Shown: positions 26,231-39,500 of the stretch, in pieces
How the letters are laid out: each line of letters starts with the position of its first letter
Numbering within the stretch: position 1 is the first letter of the stretch
Assembly (NCBI RefSeq): GCF_050947335.1
Contig: NW_027473472.1
Span: 124,001-188,000, forward strand
Direction: 5' to 3'
Length of the DNA stretch: 64,000 nt
Source of the DNA: Megachile rotundata
Lineage: Eukaryota > Arthropoda > Insecta > Hymenoptera > Megachilidae
Position numbers and translations under genes: made by a program
The notes under the pieces: model-generated
Databases searched by the model: none
Told to the model about the DNA's origin: nothing
What the model saw: the letters and a program-made list of their open reading frames with translations, nothing else

Positions 26231-29200
26231 ATCGATCATATAAGCATAATATGGCTAATAATATGAGTTAGATTGATAATAATAAGAGTAATAAGTATAG
26301 TAATTATCGTTCTATCGATCATTTAAGCATAATATGGCTAATAATATGAGTTAGATTGATAACAATAACAGTAATAAGTCTAGTAATTGTCGTTCTATCG
26401 ATAATATAAGCATGATATGGCTAATAATATGAGTCAGATTGATAATACTAAGAGTAGTGAGTATAGTAATTGTAGTTCTATCGATCATTTAAGCATAATA
26501 TGGCTTATAATATGAGTTAGATTGATAATAATAACAGTAATAAGTATAGTAATTGTCGTTCTATCGATAATATAAGCATAATATGGCTAATAATATGAGT
26601 TAGATTGATAATACTAAGACTAGTGAGTATAGTAATTCTCGTTCTATCGATAATAGAAGCATAATATGGCTAATAATATGAGTTAGATTGCTAATAATAA
26701 GAGTAATAAGTATAGTAATTGTCGTTCTATCAATCATTGAAGCATTATATGGCTAATAATATGAGTTAGATTGATAATAAGAGTAACGAGTATAGTAATT
26801 GTAGTTCTATCGATCATATCTACATAATATGGTTAATAATATGAGTTAGATTCATAATAATAAGTGTAATAGGTATAGTGATTGTCGTTCTATCGAACAA
26901 ATTTGCATAATATGGTTAATAATATGAGTTAGATTGATAATAATAAGAGTAATAAGTACAGTAATTATCGTTCTATCGATCATTTAAGCATAATATGGCT
27001 AATAATATGAGCTGTATTGATAACAATAACAGTAATAAGTCTAGTAACTGTCGTTCTATCGATAATATAAGCATGATATGGCTAATAATATGAGTTAGAT
27101 TGATAATACTAAGAGTAGTGAGTATAGTAATTGTAGTTCTATCGATCATTTAAGCATAATATGGCTTATAATATGAGTTAGATTGATAATAATAACAGTA
27201 ATAAGTATAGTAATTGTCGTTCTATCGATAATATAAGCATAATATGGCTAATAATACGAGTTAGATTGATAATAATAAGAATAATACGTATAGTAATTGT
27301 CGTTCTATCGATCATATAAGCATAATATGGCTAATAATATGAGTTAGGTTGATAATAATAAGAGTAATAGGTATAGTAATTGTCGTTCTATCGATTATAT
27401 AAGCATAATATGGCTAATAATATAACTTAGATTGATAATAGCAAGTGTAATAAGTATAGTAATTATCGATCTATCGATCATTTAAGCATAATATGGCTAA
27501 TAATATGAGTTAGGTTGATAATAATAAGAGTAATAAGTATAGTGATTGTCGTTCTATCGATCAAATTTGCATAATATGGTTAATAATATGAGTTAGATTG
27601 ATAACAGTGAGTGTAATAAGTATAGTAGTTGTCGTTCTGTCGATGATATAAGCATAATATGGCTAATAATATGAGTTAGGCTGATAATAATAAGAGTAAT
27701 AGGTATAGTAAATGTCGTGCTATCGATCATTTCTGCATAACATGGTTAATAATATGAGTTAGATTGATAATAGTGAGTGTAATAAGTATAGTAAGTGTCG
27801 TTCTATCGATCACATTAGCATAGTATGGTTAACAATATGAGTCAGGTTGATTATAATAAGAGTAATAAGTATAGTAATTGTCGTTCTATCGATCATATCT
27901 GCATAATATGGTTAATAATATGAGTTAGATTCATAATAATAAGAGTAATAAGTATAGTGATTGTCGTTCTATCGATCAAATTTGCATAATATGGTTAATA
28001 ATATGAGTTAGATTGATAACAGTGGGTGTAATAAATATAGTAGTTGTCGTTCTGTCGATCATATAAGCATAATATGGCTAATAATATGAGTTAGGCTGAT
28101 AATAATAAGAGTAATAGGTATAGTAAATGTCGTGCTATCGATCATATCTGCATAATATGGTTAATAATATGAGTTAGATTGATAATAGTGAGTGTAATAA
28201 GTATAGTAATTGTCGTTCTATCGATCATATAAGCATAATATGGCTAATAATATGAGTTAGATTGATAATAATAAGAGTAATAAGTATAGTAATTATCGTT
28301 CTATCGATCATTTGAGCATAATATGGCTAATAATATGAGTTAGATTGATAACAATAACAGTAATAAGTCTAGTAATTGTCGTTCTATCGATAATATAAGC
28401 ATGATATGGCTAATAATATGAGTTAGATTGATAATACTAAGAGTAGTGAGTACAGTAATTGTAGTTCTATCGATCATTTAAGCATAATATGGCTTATAAT
28501 ATGAGTTAGATTGATAATAATAACAGTAATAAGTATAGTAATTGTCGTTCTATCGATAATATAAGCATAATATGGCTAATAATATGAGTTAGATTGATAA
28601 TACTAAGACTAGTGAGTATAGTAATTCTCGTTCTATCGATAATAGAAGCATAATATGGCTAATAATATGAGTTAGATTGCTAATAATAAGAGTAATAAGT
28701 ATAGTAATTGTCGTTCTATCGATCATTGAAGCATTATATGGCTAATAATATGAGTTAGATTGATAATAAGAGTAACGAGTATAGTAATTGTAGTTCTATC
28801 GATCATATCTACATAATATGGTTAATAATATGAGTTAGATTCATAATAATAAGTGTAATAGGTATAGTGATTGTCGTTCTATCGAACAAATTTGCATAAT
28901 ATGGTTAATAATATGAGTTAGATTGATAATAATAAGAGTAATAAGTACAGTAATTATCGTTCTATCGATCATTTAAGCATAATATGGCTAATAATATGAG
29001 TTAGATTGATAACAATAACAGTAATAAGTCTAGTAACTGTCGTTCTATCGATAATATAAGCATGGTATGGCTAATAATATGAGTTAGATTGATAATACTA
29101 AGAGTAGTGAGTATAGTAATTGTAGTTCTATCGATCATTTAAGCATAATATGGCTTATAATATGTGTTAGATTGATAATAATAACAGTAATAAGTATAGT

Positions 29201-31573
29201 AATTGTCGTTCTATCGATAATATAAGCATAATATGGCTAATAATATAACTTAGATTGATAATAGCAAGTGTAATAGGTATAGTAATTATCGATCTATCGA
29301 TCATTTAAGCATAATATGGCTAATAATATGAGTTAGGTTGATAATAATAAGAGTAATAAGTATAGTGATTGTCGTTCTATCGATCAAATTTGCATAATAT
29401 GGTTAATAATATGAGTTAGATTGATAACAGTGAGTGTAATAAGTATAGTAGTTGTCGTTCTGTCGATCATATAAGCATAATATGTCTAATAATATGAGTT
29501 AGGCTGATAATAATAAGAGTAATAGGTATAGTAAATGTCGTGCTATCGATCATTTCTGCATAATATGGTTAATAATATGAGTTAGATTGATAATAGTGAG
29601 TGTAATAAGTATAGTAAGTGTCGTTCTATCGATCACATTAGCATAGTATGGTTAATAATATGAGTCAGATTGATTATAATAAGAGTAATAAGTATAGTAA
29701 TTGTCGTTCTATCGATCATATCTGCATAATATGGTTAATAATATGAGTTAGATTCATAATAATAAGAGTAATATGTATAGTGATTGTCGTTCTATCGATC
29801 AAATTTGCATAATATGGTTAATAATATGAGTTAGATTGATAACAGTGAGTGTAATAAATATAGTAGTTGTCGTTCTGTCGATCATATAAGCATAATATGG
29901 CTAATAATATGAGTTAGGCTGATAAAAATAAGAGTAATAGGTATAGTAATTGTCGTTCTATCGATAATATAAGCATAATATGGCAAATAATATGAGTTAG
30001 ATTGATAATACTAAGACTAATAAGTATAGTAATTGTCGTTCTATCGATCATTTAAGCATAATATGGCTAATAATATGAGTTAGATTGATAACAATAAGAG
30101 TAATAAGTATAGTAATTGTCGTTCTATCGATCATTGAAGCATTATATGGCTAATAATACGAGTTAGATTGATAATAATAAGAATAATAAGTATAGTAATT
30201 GTCGTTCTATCGATCATATAAGCATAATATGGCTTATAATATGAGTTAGGTTGATAATAATAAGATAAATAGGTATAGTAATTGTCGTTCTATCGATTAT
30301 ATAAGCATAATATGGCTAATAATATAACTTAGATTGATAATAGCAAGTGTAATAAGTATAGTAATTATCGATCTATCGATCATTTAAGCATAATATGGCT
30401 AATAATATGAGTTAGGTTGATAATAATAAGAGTAATAAGTATAGTGATTGTCGTTCTATCGATCAAATTTGCATAATATGGTTAATAATATGAGTTAGAT
30501 TGATAACAGTGAGTGTAATAAATATAGTAGTTGTCGGTCTGTCGATCATATAAGCATAATATGGCTAATAATATGAGTCAGGCTGATAATAGTAAGAGTA
30601 ATAGGTATAGTAAATGTCGTGCTATCGATCATATCTGCATAATATGGTTAATAATATGAGTTAGATTGATAATAGTGAGTGTAATAAGTATAGTAATTGT
30701 CGTTCAATCGATCATATAAGCATAATATGGCTAATAATATGAGTTAGATTGATAATAATAAGAGTAATAAGTATAGTAATTGTCGTTCTATCGATCATTG
30801 AAGCATTATATGGCTAATAATATGAGTTAGATTGATAATAAGAGTAACGAGTATAGTAATTGTAGTTCTATCGATCATATCTACATAATATGGTTAATAA
30901 TATGAGTTAGATTCATAATAATGAGTGTAATAGGTATAGTGATTGTCGTTCTATCGAACAAATTTGCATAATATGGTTAATAATATGAGTTAGATTGATA
31001 ACAGTGAGTGTAATAAGTATAGTAGTTGTCGTTCTGTCGATCATATAAGCATAATATGGCTAATAATATGAGTTAGGCTGATAATAATAAGAGTAATAGG
31101 TATAGTAAATGTCGTGCTATCGATCATATCTGCATAATATGGTTAATAATATGAGTTAGACTGATAATAGTGAGTGTAATAAGTATAGTAATTGTCGTTC
31201 TATCGATAATATAAGCATGATATGGCTAATAATATGAGTCAGATTGATAATACTAAGAGTAGTGAGTATAGTAATTGTAGTTCTATCGATCATTTAAGCA
31301 TAATATGGCTTATAATATGAGTTAGATTGATAATAATAACAGTAATAAGTATAGTAATTGTCGTTCTATCGATAATATAAGCATAATATGGCTAATAATA
31401 TGAGTTAGATTGATAATACTAAGACTAGTGAGTATAGTAATTCTCGTTCTATCGATAATAGAAGCATAATATGGCTAATAATATGAGTTAGATTGCTAAT
31501 AATAAGAGTAATAAGTATAGTAATTGTCGTTCTATCGATCATTGAAGCATTATATGGCTAATAATATGAGTTA
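22475..31573 (+). repeat. Right copy of the ~9-kb segmental duplication (offset 12,844)
   Basis: Partner of 9,630-18,480. The first offset, 12,844 bp, is 155 x 83 minus 21, and seven 80-bp monomers lie between equivalent points, as required. The copies differ at only a few sites, for example CAGTTAG near 13,430 against GAGTTAG near 26,270, and GTCGATGATATAAG at 27,643 against GTCGATCATATAAG on the left. The rare GGTTAACAATATGAGTCAGG is present in both (14,984 and 27,829). The duplication cuts across the 4,061-bp HOR block, so it is not simply part of that tandem series. Confidence 0.83.
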
Positions 31574-32140
31574 GATTGATAATAAGAGTAACGAGTATAG
31601 TAATTGTAGTTCTATCGATCATATCTACATAATATGGTTAATAATATGAGTTAGATTCATAATAATAAGTGTAATAGGTATAGTGATTGTCGTTCTATCG
31701 AACAAATTTGCAAAATATGGTTAATAATATGAGTTAGATTGATAATAATAAGAGTAATAAGTACAGTAATTATCGTTCTATCGATCATTTAAGCATAATA
31801 TGGCTAATAATATGAGCTGTATTGATAACAATAACAGTAATAAGTCTAGTAACTGTCGTTCTATCGATAATATAAGCATGATATGGCTAATAATATGAGT
31901 TAGATTGATAATACTAAGAGTAGTGAGTATAGTAATTGTAGTTCTATCGATCATTTAAGCATAATATGGCTTATAATATGAGTTAGATTGATAATAATAA
32001 CAGTAATAAGTATAGTAATTGTCGTTCTATCGATAATATAAGCATAATATGGCTAATAATATGAGTTAGATTGATAATACTAAGAGTAGTGAGTATAGTA
32101 ATTCTCGTTCTATCGATCATAGAAGCATAATATGGGTAAT
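26230..32140 (+). repeat. Satellite segment between the 49-mer and 13-mer HOR blocks
   Basis: This segment is pure satellite. It begins where copy 3 of the 4,061-bp HOR gains two monomers (166 bp) relative to copies 1 and 2. GAGCTGTATTG recurs inside it at 27,011 and 31,816, 4,805 bp apart (58 monomers, three short). AAGATAAATAGG is at 30,264 and CATGGTATGG at 29,061. It shares AATATGTCTAATAATATG (29,483) with 16,390, 39,180 and 43,320. From about 27,940 it is also the left part of the 13.8-kb-spaced duplication. CAAAATATGG at 31,711 is a private change where the array has CATAATATGG. Confidence 0.8.
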
Positions 32141-34895
32141 AATATGAGTTAGATTGATAATAATAAGAGTAATAAGTATAGTAATTGTCGTTCTATCGAT
32201 CATTGAAGCATTATATGGCTAATAATACGAGTTAAATTGATAATAATAAGAATAATAAGTATAGTAATTGTCGTTCTATCGATCATATAAGCATAATATG
32301 GCTAATAATATGAGTTAGGTTGATAATAATAAGAGTAATAGGTATAGTAATTGTCGTTCTATCGATTATATAAGGATAATATGGCTAATAATATAACTTA
32401 GATTGATAATAGCAAGTGTAATAAGTATAGTAATTATCGATCTATCGATCATTTAAGCATAATATGGCTAATAATATGAGTTAGGTTGATAATAATAAGA
32501 GTAATAAGTATAGTGATTGTCGTTCTATCGATCAAATTTGCATAATATGGTTAATAATATGAGTTAGATTGATAACAGTGAGTGTAATAAGTATAGTAGT
32601 TGTCGTTCTGTCGATCATATAAGCATAATATGGCTAATAATATGAGTTAGGCTGATAATAATAAGAGTAATAGGTATAGTAAATGTCGTGCTATCGATCA
32701 TTTCTGCATAATATGGTTAATAATATGTGTTAGATTGATAATAGTGAGTGTAATAAGTATAGTAAGTGTCGTTCTATCGATCACATTAGCATAGTATGGT
32801 TAATAATATGAGTCAGATTGATTATAATAAGAGTAATAAGTATAGTAATTGTCGTTCTATCGATCATATCTGCATAACATGGTTAATAATATGAGTTATA
32901 TTCATAATAATAAGAGAAATAAGTATAGTGATTGTCGTTCTATCGATCAAATTTGCATAATATGGTTAATAATATGAGTTAGATTGATAACAGTGAGTGT
33001 AATAAATATAGTAGTTGTCGTTCTGTCGATCATATAAGCATAATATGGCTAATAATATGAGTTAGGCTGATAATAATAAGAGTAATAGGTATAGTAATTG
33101 TCGTTCTATCGATAATATAAGCATAATATGGCTAATAATATGAGTTAGATTGATAATACTAAGACTAATAAGTATAGTAATTGTCGTTCTATCGATCATT
33201 TAAGCATAATATGGCTAATAATATGAGTTAGATTGATAATAATAAGAGTAATAAGTATAGTAATTGTCGTTCTATCGATCATTGAAGCATTATATGGCTA
33301 ATAATACGAGTTAGATTGATAATAATAAGAATAATAAGTATAGTAATTGTCGTTCTATCGATCACATAAGCATAATATGGCTAATAATATGAGTTAGGTT
33401 GATAATAATAAGAGTAATAGGTATAGTAATTGTCGTTCTATCGATTATATAAGCATAATATGGCTAATAATATAACTTAGATTGATAATAGCAAGTGTAA
33501 TAAGTATAGTAATTATCGATCTATCGATCATTTAAGCATAATATGGCTAATAATATGAGTTAGGTTGATAATAATAAGAGTAATAAGTATAGTGATTGTC
33601 GTTCTATCGATCAAATTTGCATAATATGGTTAATAATATGAGTTAGATTGATAACAGTGAGTGTAATAAGTATAGTAGTTGTCGTTCTGTCGATCATATA
33701 AGCATAATATGGCTAATAATATGAGTTAGGCTGATAATAATAAGAGTAATAGGTATAGTAAATGTCGTGCTATCGATCATTTCTGCATAATATGGTTAAT
33801 AATATGAGTTAGATTGATAACAGTGAGTGCAATAAGTATAGTAGTTGTCGTTCTGTCGATCATATAAGCATAATATGGCTAATAATATGAGTCAGATTGA
33901 TTATAATAAGAGTAATAAGTATAGTAATTGTCGTTCTATCGATCATATCTGCATAACATGGTTAATAATATGAGTTATATTCATAATAATAAGAGAAATA
34001 AGTATAGTGATTGTCGTTCTATCGATCAAATTTGCATAATATGGTTAATAATATGAGTTAGATTGATAACAGTGAGTGTAATAAATATAGTAGTTGTCGT
34101 TCTGTCGATCATATAAGCATAATATGGCTAATAATATGAGTTAGGCTGATAATAATAAGAGTAATAGGTATAGTAATTGTCGTTCTATCGATAATATAAG
34201 CATAATATGGCTAATAATATGAGTTAGATTGATAATACTAAGACTAATAAGTATAGTAATTGTCGTTCTATCGATCATTTAAGCATAATATGGCTAATAA
34301 TATGAGTTAGATTGATAATAATAAGAGTAATAAGTATAGTAATTGTCGTTCTATCGATCATTGAAGCATTATATGGCTAATAATACGAGTTAGATTGATA
34401 ATAATAAGAATAATAAGTATAGTAATTGTCGTTCTATCGATCATATAAGCATAATATGGCTAATAATATGAGTTAGGTTGATAATAATAAGAGTAATAGG
34501 TATAGTAATTGTCGTTCTATCGATTATATAAGCATAATATGGCTAATAATATAACTTAGATTGATAATAGCAAGTGTAATAAGTATAGTAATTATCGATC
34601 TATCGATCATTTAAGCATAATATGGCTAATAATATGAGTTAGGTTGATAATAATAAGAGTAATAAGTATAGTGATTGTCGTTCTATCGATCAAATTTGCA
34701 TAATATGGTTAATAATATGAGTTAGATTGATAACAGTGAGTGTAATAAGTTTAGTAGTTGTCGTTCTGTCGATCATATAAGCATAATATGGGTAATAATA
34801 TGAGTTAGGCTGATAATAATAACAGTAATAGGTATAGTAAATGTCGTGCTATCGATCATTTCTGCATAATATGGTTAATAATATGAGTTAGATTG
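32140..34895 (+). repeat. 1,079-bp higher-order repeat (13-mer), about 2.5 copies
   Basis: GTTATATTCATAATAATAAG recurs at 32,895 and 33,974, 1,079 bp apart, which is exactly 13 x 83 with no short unit. Copy 1 is about 32,140-33,218, copy 2 about 33,219-34,297 and the partial copy 3 runs to about 34,895. Private differences include TAAGGATAAT in copy 1 near 32,372, GTTAAATTG at about 32,231, GATCACATAAG near 33,362 and GTAATAAGTTTAG near 34,748. Each copy holds one doubled-ATCGAT monomer. Copy 2 carries a replaced monomer around 33,815. The block is duplicated at 45,894-48,650. Confidence 0.86.
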
Positions 34896-36575
34896 ATAAT
34901 AGTGAGTGTAATAAGTATAGTAAGTGTCGTTCTATCGATCACATTAGCATAGTATGGTTAATAATATGAGTCAGATTGATTATAATAAGAGTAATAAGTA
35001 TAGTAATTGTCGTTCTATCGATCATATCTGCATAATATGGTTAAAAATATGAGTTAGATTCATAATAATAAGAGTAATAAGTATAGTGATTGTCGTTCTA
35101 TCGATCAAATTTGCATAATATGGTTAATAGTATGAGTTAGATTCATAACAGTGAGTGTAATAAATATAGTTGTTGTTGTTCTGTCGATCATATAAGCATA
35201 ATATGGCTAATAATATGAGTTAGGCTGATAATAATAAGAGTAATAGGTATAGTAAATGTCGTGCTATCGATCATATCTGCATAATATGGTTAATAATATG
35301 AGTTAGATTGATAATAGTGAGTGTAATAAGTATAGTAATTGTCGTTCAATCGATCATATAAGCATAATATGGCTTATAATATGAGTTAGATTGATAATAA
35401 TAAGAGTAATAAGTATAGTAATTGTCGTTCTATCGATCATTGAAGCATTATATGGCTAATAATATGAGTTAGATTGATAATAAGAGTAACGAGTATAGTA
35501 ATTGTAGTTCTATCGATCATATCTACATAATATGGTTAATAATATGAGTTAGATTCATAATAATAAGTGTAATAGGTATAGTGACTGTCGTTCTATCGAA
35601 CAAATTTGCATAATATGGTTAATAATATGAGTTAGATTGATAATAATAAGAATAATAAGTATAGTAATTATCGTTCTATCGATCATTTAAGCATAATATG
35701 GCTAATAATATGAGTTAGATTGATAATACTAAGAGTAGTGAGTATAGTAATTCTCATTCTATCGATCATATAAGCATAATATGGCTAATAATATGAGTTA
35801 CATTGATAATAATAAGAGTAATGAGTATAGTAATTGTAGTTCTATCGATCATATCTGCATAATATGGTTAATAATATGAGTGAAATTGATAATAATAAGA
35901 GTAATAAGTATAGTAATCGTCGTTCTATAGATCATATAAGCATAATATGGCTAATAATATGAGTTAGAGTGATAATACTAAGAGTAGTGGGTATAGTAAT
36001 TCTCATTCTATCGATCATATAAGCATAATATGGCTAATAATATGAGTTAGGCTGATAATAATAAGAGTAATAGGTATAGTAAATGTCGTGCTATCGATCA
36101 TTTCTGCATAATATGGTTAATAATATGAGTTAGATTGATAACAGTGAGTGCAATAAGTATAGTAGTTGTCGTTCTGTCGATCATATAAGCATAATATGGC
36201 TAATAATATGAGTTAGGCTGATAATAATAAGAGTAATAGGTATAGTAAATGTCGTGCTATCGATCATTTCTGCATAATATGTATAATAATATGACTTAGA
36301 TTGATAATAGTGAGTGTAATAAGTATAGTAAGTGTCGTTCTATCGATCACATTAGCATAGTATGGTTAATAATATGAGTCAGATAGATTATAATAAGAGT
36401 AATAAGTATAGTAATTGTCGTTCTATCGATCATATCTGCATAATATGGTTAATAATATGAGTTAGATTCATAATAATAAGAGTAATAAGTATAGTGATTG
36501 TCGTTCTATCGATCAAATTTGCATAATATGGTTAATAATATGAGTTAGATTGATAACAGTGAGTGTAATAAATAT
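34895..36575 (+). repeat. Satellite segment with unusual monomer variants
   Basis: About 20 monomers between the 13-mer and 50-mer blocks. Variants seen here and not in the left half include TTGTTGTTGTTCTGTCG (35,168), AATTCTCATTCTATCG (35,751 and 36,000), AATCGTCGTTCTATAGATC (35,915) and GAGTTAGAGTGATAATAC (35,960). Two loss-of-box changes are visible: ATAGATC in place of ATCGATC (35,928) and AATATGTATAATAATATGAC near 36,277. Similar variants reappear at 49.5-50.1 kb, and some at 55.7-55.8 kb and 62.1-62.2 kb, linking this segment to the right-hand mosaic. Confidence 0.8.
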
Positions 36576-39500
36576 AGTAGTTGTCGTTCTGTCGATCATA
36601 TAAGCATAATATGGCTAATAATATGAGTTAGGCTGATAATAATAAGAGTAATAGGTATAGTAAATGTCGTGCTATCGATCATATCTGCATAATATGGTTA
36701 ATAATATGAGTTAGATTGATAATAATAAGACTAATAAGTATAGTAATTGTCTTTCTATCGATCATTTAAGCATAATATGGCTAATAATATGAGTTAGATT
36801 GATAACAATAACAGTAATAAGTCTAGTAATTGTCGTTCGATCGATAATATAAGCATGATATGGCTAATAATATGAGTTAGATTGATAATACTAAGAGTAG
36901 TGAGTATAGTAATTGTAGTTCTATCGATCATAGAAGCATAATATGGCTAAGAATATGAGTTAGATTGATAATAATAAGAGTAATAAGTATAGTAATTGTC
37001 GTTCTATCGATCATTGAAGCATTATATGGCTAATAATATGAGTTAGATTGATAATAAGAGTAATGAGTATAGTAATTGTAGTTCTATCGATCATATCTAC
37101 ATAATATGGTTAATAATATGAGTTAGATTCATAATAATAAGTGTAATAAGTATAGTGATTGTCGTTCTATCGAACAAATGTGCATAATATGGTTAATAAT
37201 ATGAGTTAGATTGATAACAGTGAGTGTAATAAGTATAGTAATTGTCGTTCTGTCGATCATATAAGCATAATATGGCTAATAATATGAGTTAGATTGATAA
37301 TAATAAGAGTAATAAGTATAGTAATTGTCGTTCTATCGATCATATAAGCATAATATGGCTAATAATATGAGTTAGATTGATAATAATAAGAATAATAAGT
37401 ATAGTAATTGTCGTTCTATCGATCATATAAGCATAATATGGCTAATAATATGAGTTAGGTTGATAATAATAAGAGTAATAGGTATAGTAATTGTCGTTCT
37501 ATCGATTATATAAGCATAATATGGCTAATAATATAACTTAGATTGATAATAGCAAGTGTAATAAGTATAGTAATTATCGACCTATCGATCATTTAAGCAT
37601 AATATGGCTAATAATATGAGTTAGGTTGATAATAATAAGAGTAATAAGTATAGTGATTGTCGTTCTATCGATCAAATTTGCATAATATGGTTAATAATAT
37701 GAGTTAGATTGATAACAGTGGGTGTAATAAATATAGTAGTTGTCGTTCTGTCGATCATATAAGCATAATATGGCTAATAATATGAGTTAGGCTGATAATA
37801 ATAAGAGTAATAGGTATAGTAAATGTCGTGCTATCGATCATATCTGCGTAATATGGTTAATAATATGAGTTAGATTGATAATAGTGAGTGTAATAAGTAT
37901 AGTAATTGTCGTTCTATCGATCATATAAGCATAATATGGCTAATAATATGAGTTAGATTGATAATAATAAGAGTAATAAGTATAGTAATTATCGTTCTAT
38001 CGATCATTTGAGCATAATATGGCTAATAATATGAGTTAGATTGATAACAATAACAGTAATAAGTCTAGTAATTGTCGTTCTATCGATAATATAAGCATGA
38101 TATGGCTAATAATATGAGTTAGATTGATAATACTAAGAGTAGTGAGTACAGTAATTGTAGTTCTATCGATCATTTAAGCATAATATGGCTTATAATATGA
38201 GTTAGATTGATAATAATAACAGTAATAAGTATAGTAATTGTCGTTCTATCGATAATATAAGCATAATATGGCTAATAATATGAGTTAGATTGATAATACT
38301 AAGACTAGTGAGTATAGTAATTCTCGTTCTATCGATAATAGAAGCATAATATGGCTAATAATATGAGTTAGATTGCTAATAATAAGAGTAATAAGTATAG
38401 TAATTGTCGTTCTATCGATCATTGAAGCATTATATGGCTAATAATATGAGTTAGATTGATAATAAGAGTAACGAGTATAGTAATTGTAGTTCTATCGATC
38501 ATATCTACATAATATGGTTAATAATATGAGTTAGATTCATAATAATAAGTGTAATAGGTATAGTGATTGTCGTTCTATCGAACAAATTTGCATAATATGG
38601 TTAATAATATGAGTTAGATTGATAATAATAAGAGTAATAAGTACAGTAATTATCGTTCTATCGATCATTTAAGCATAATATGGCTAATAATATGAGTTAG
38701 ATTGATAACAATAACAGTAATAAGTCTAGTAACTGTCGTTCTATCGATAATATAAGCATGGTATGGCTAATAATATGAGTTAGATTGATAATACTAAGAG
38801 TAGTGAGTATAGTAATTGTAGTTCTATCGATCATTTAAGCATAATATGGCTTATAATATGTGTTAGATTGATAATAATAACAGTAATAAGTATAGTAATT
38901 GTCGTTCTATCGATAATATAAGCATAATATGGCTAATAATATAACTTAGATTGATAATAGCAAGTGTAATAGGTATAGTAATTATCGATCTATCGATCAT
39001 TTAAGCATAATATGGCTAATAATATGAGTTAGGTTGATAATAATAAGAGTAATAAGTATAGTGATTGTCGTTCTATCGATCAAATTTGCATAATATGGTT
39101 AATAATATGAGTTAGATTGATAACAGTGAGTGTAATAAGTATAGTAGTTGTCGTTCTGTCGATCATATAAGCATAATATGTCTAATAATATGAGTTAGGC
39201 TGATAATAATAAGAGTAATAGGTATAGTAAATGTCGTGCTATCGATCATTTCTGCATAATATGGTTAATAATATGAGTTAGATTGATAATAGTGAGTGTA
39301 ATAAGTATAGTAAGTGTCGTTCTATCGATCACATTAGCATAGTATGGTTAATAATATGAGTCAGATTGATTATAATAAGAGTAATAAGTATAGTAATTGT
39401 CGTTCTATCGATCATATCTGCATAATATGGTTAATAATATGAGTTAGATTCATAATAATAAGAGTAATATGTATAGTGATTGTCGTTCTATCGATCAAAT

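Larger units (their letters stand above)
27940..37340 (+). repeat. Left copy of the ~9.3-kb segmental duplication (offset 13,837/13,754)
   Basis: This segment matches 41,778-51,094. Up to about 31.7 kb the offset is 13,837 bp: CATTTGAGC at 28,314 and 42,151, CATGGTATGG at 29,061 and 42,898, GTTAGACTG at 31,159 and 44,996. Beyond that it is 13,754 bp: GAGCTGTATTG at 31,816 and 45,570, CGTTCGATCG at 36,839 and 50,593. The 83-bp change is one monomer missing from the right copy. The left breakpoint is seen as GATTCATAATAATAAG here against GGTTGATAATAATAAG in the partner. The right one is seen as CATATAAGC against CATTTAAGC. Confidence 0.83.

Noticed and set aside
31705..31715. CAAAATATGG variants (31,711 and 63,957) as a special site
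   Set aside because: They are single-base changes in two unrelated monomers, with no pattern around them.
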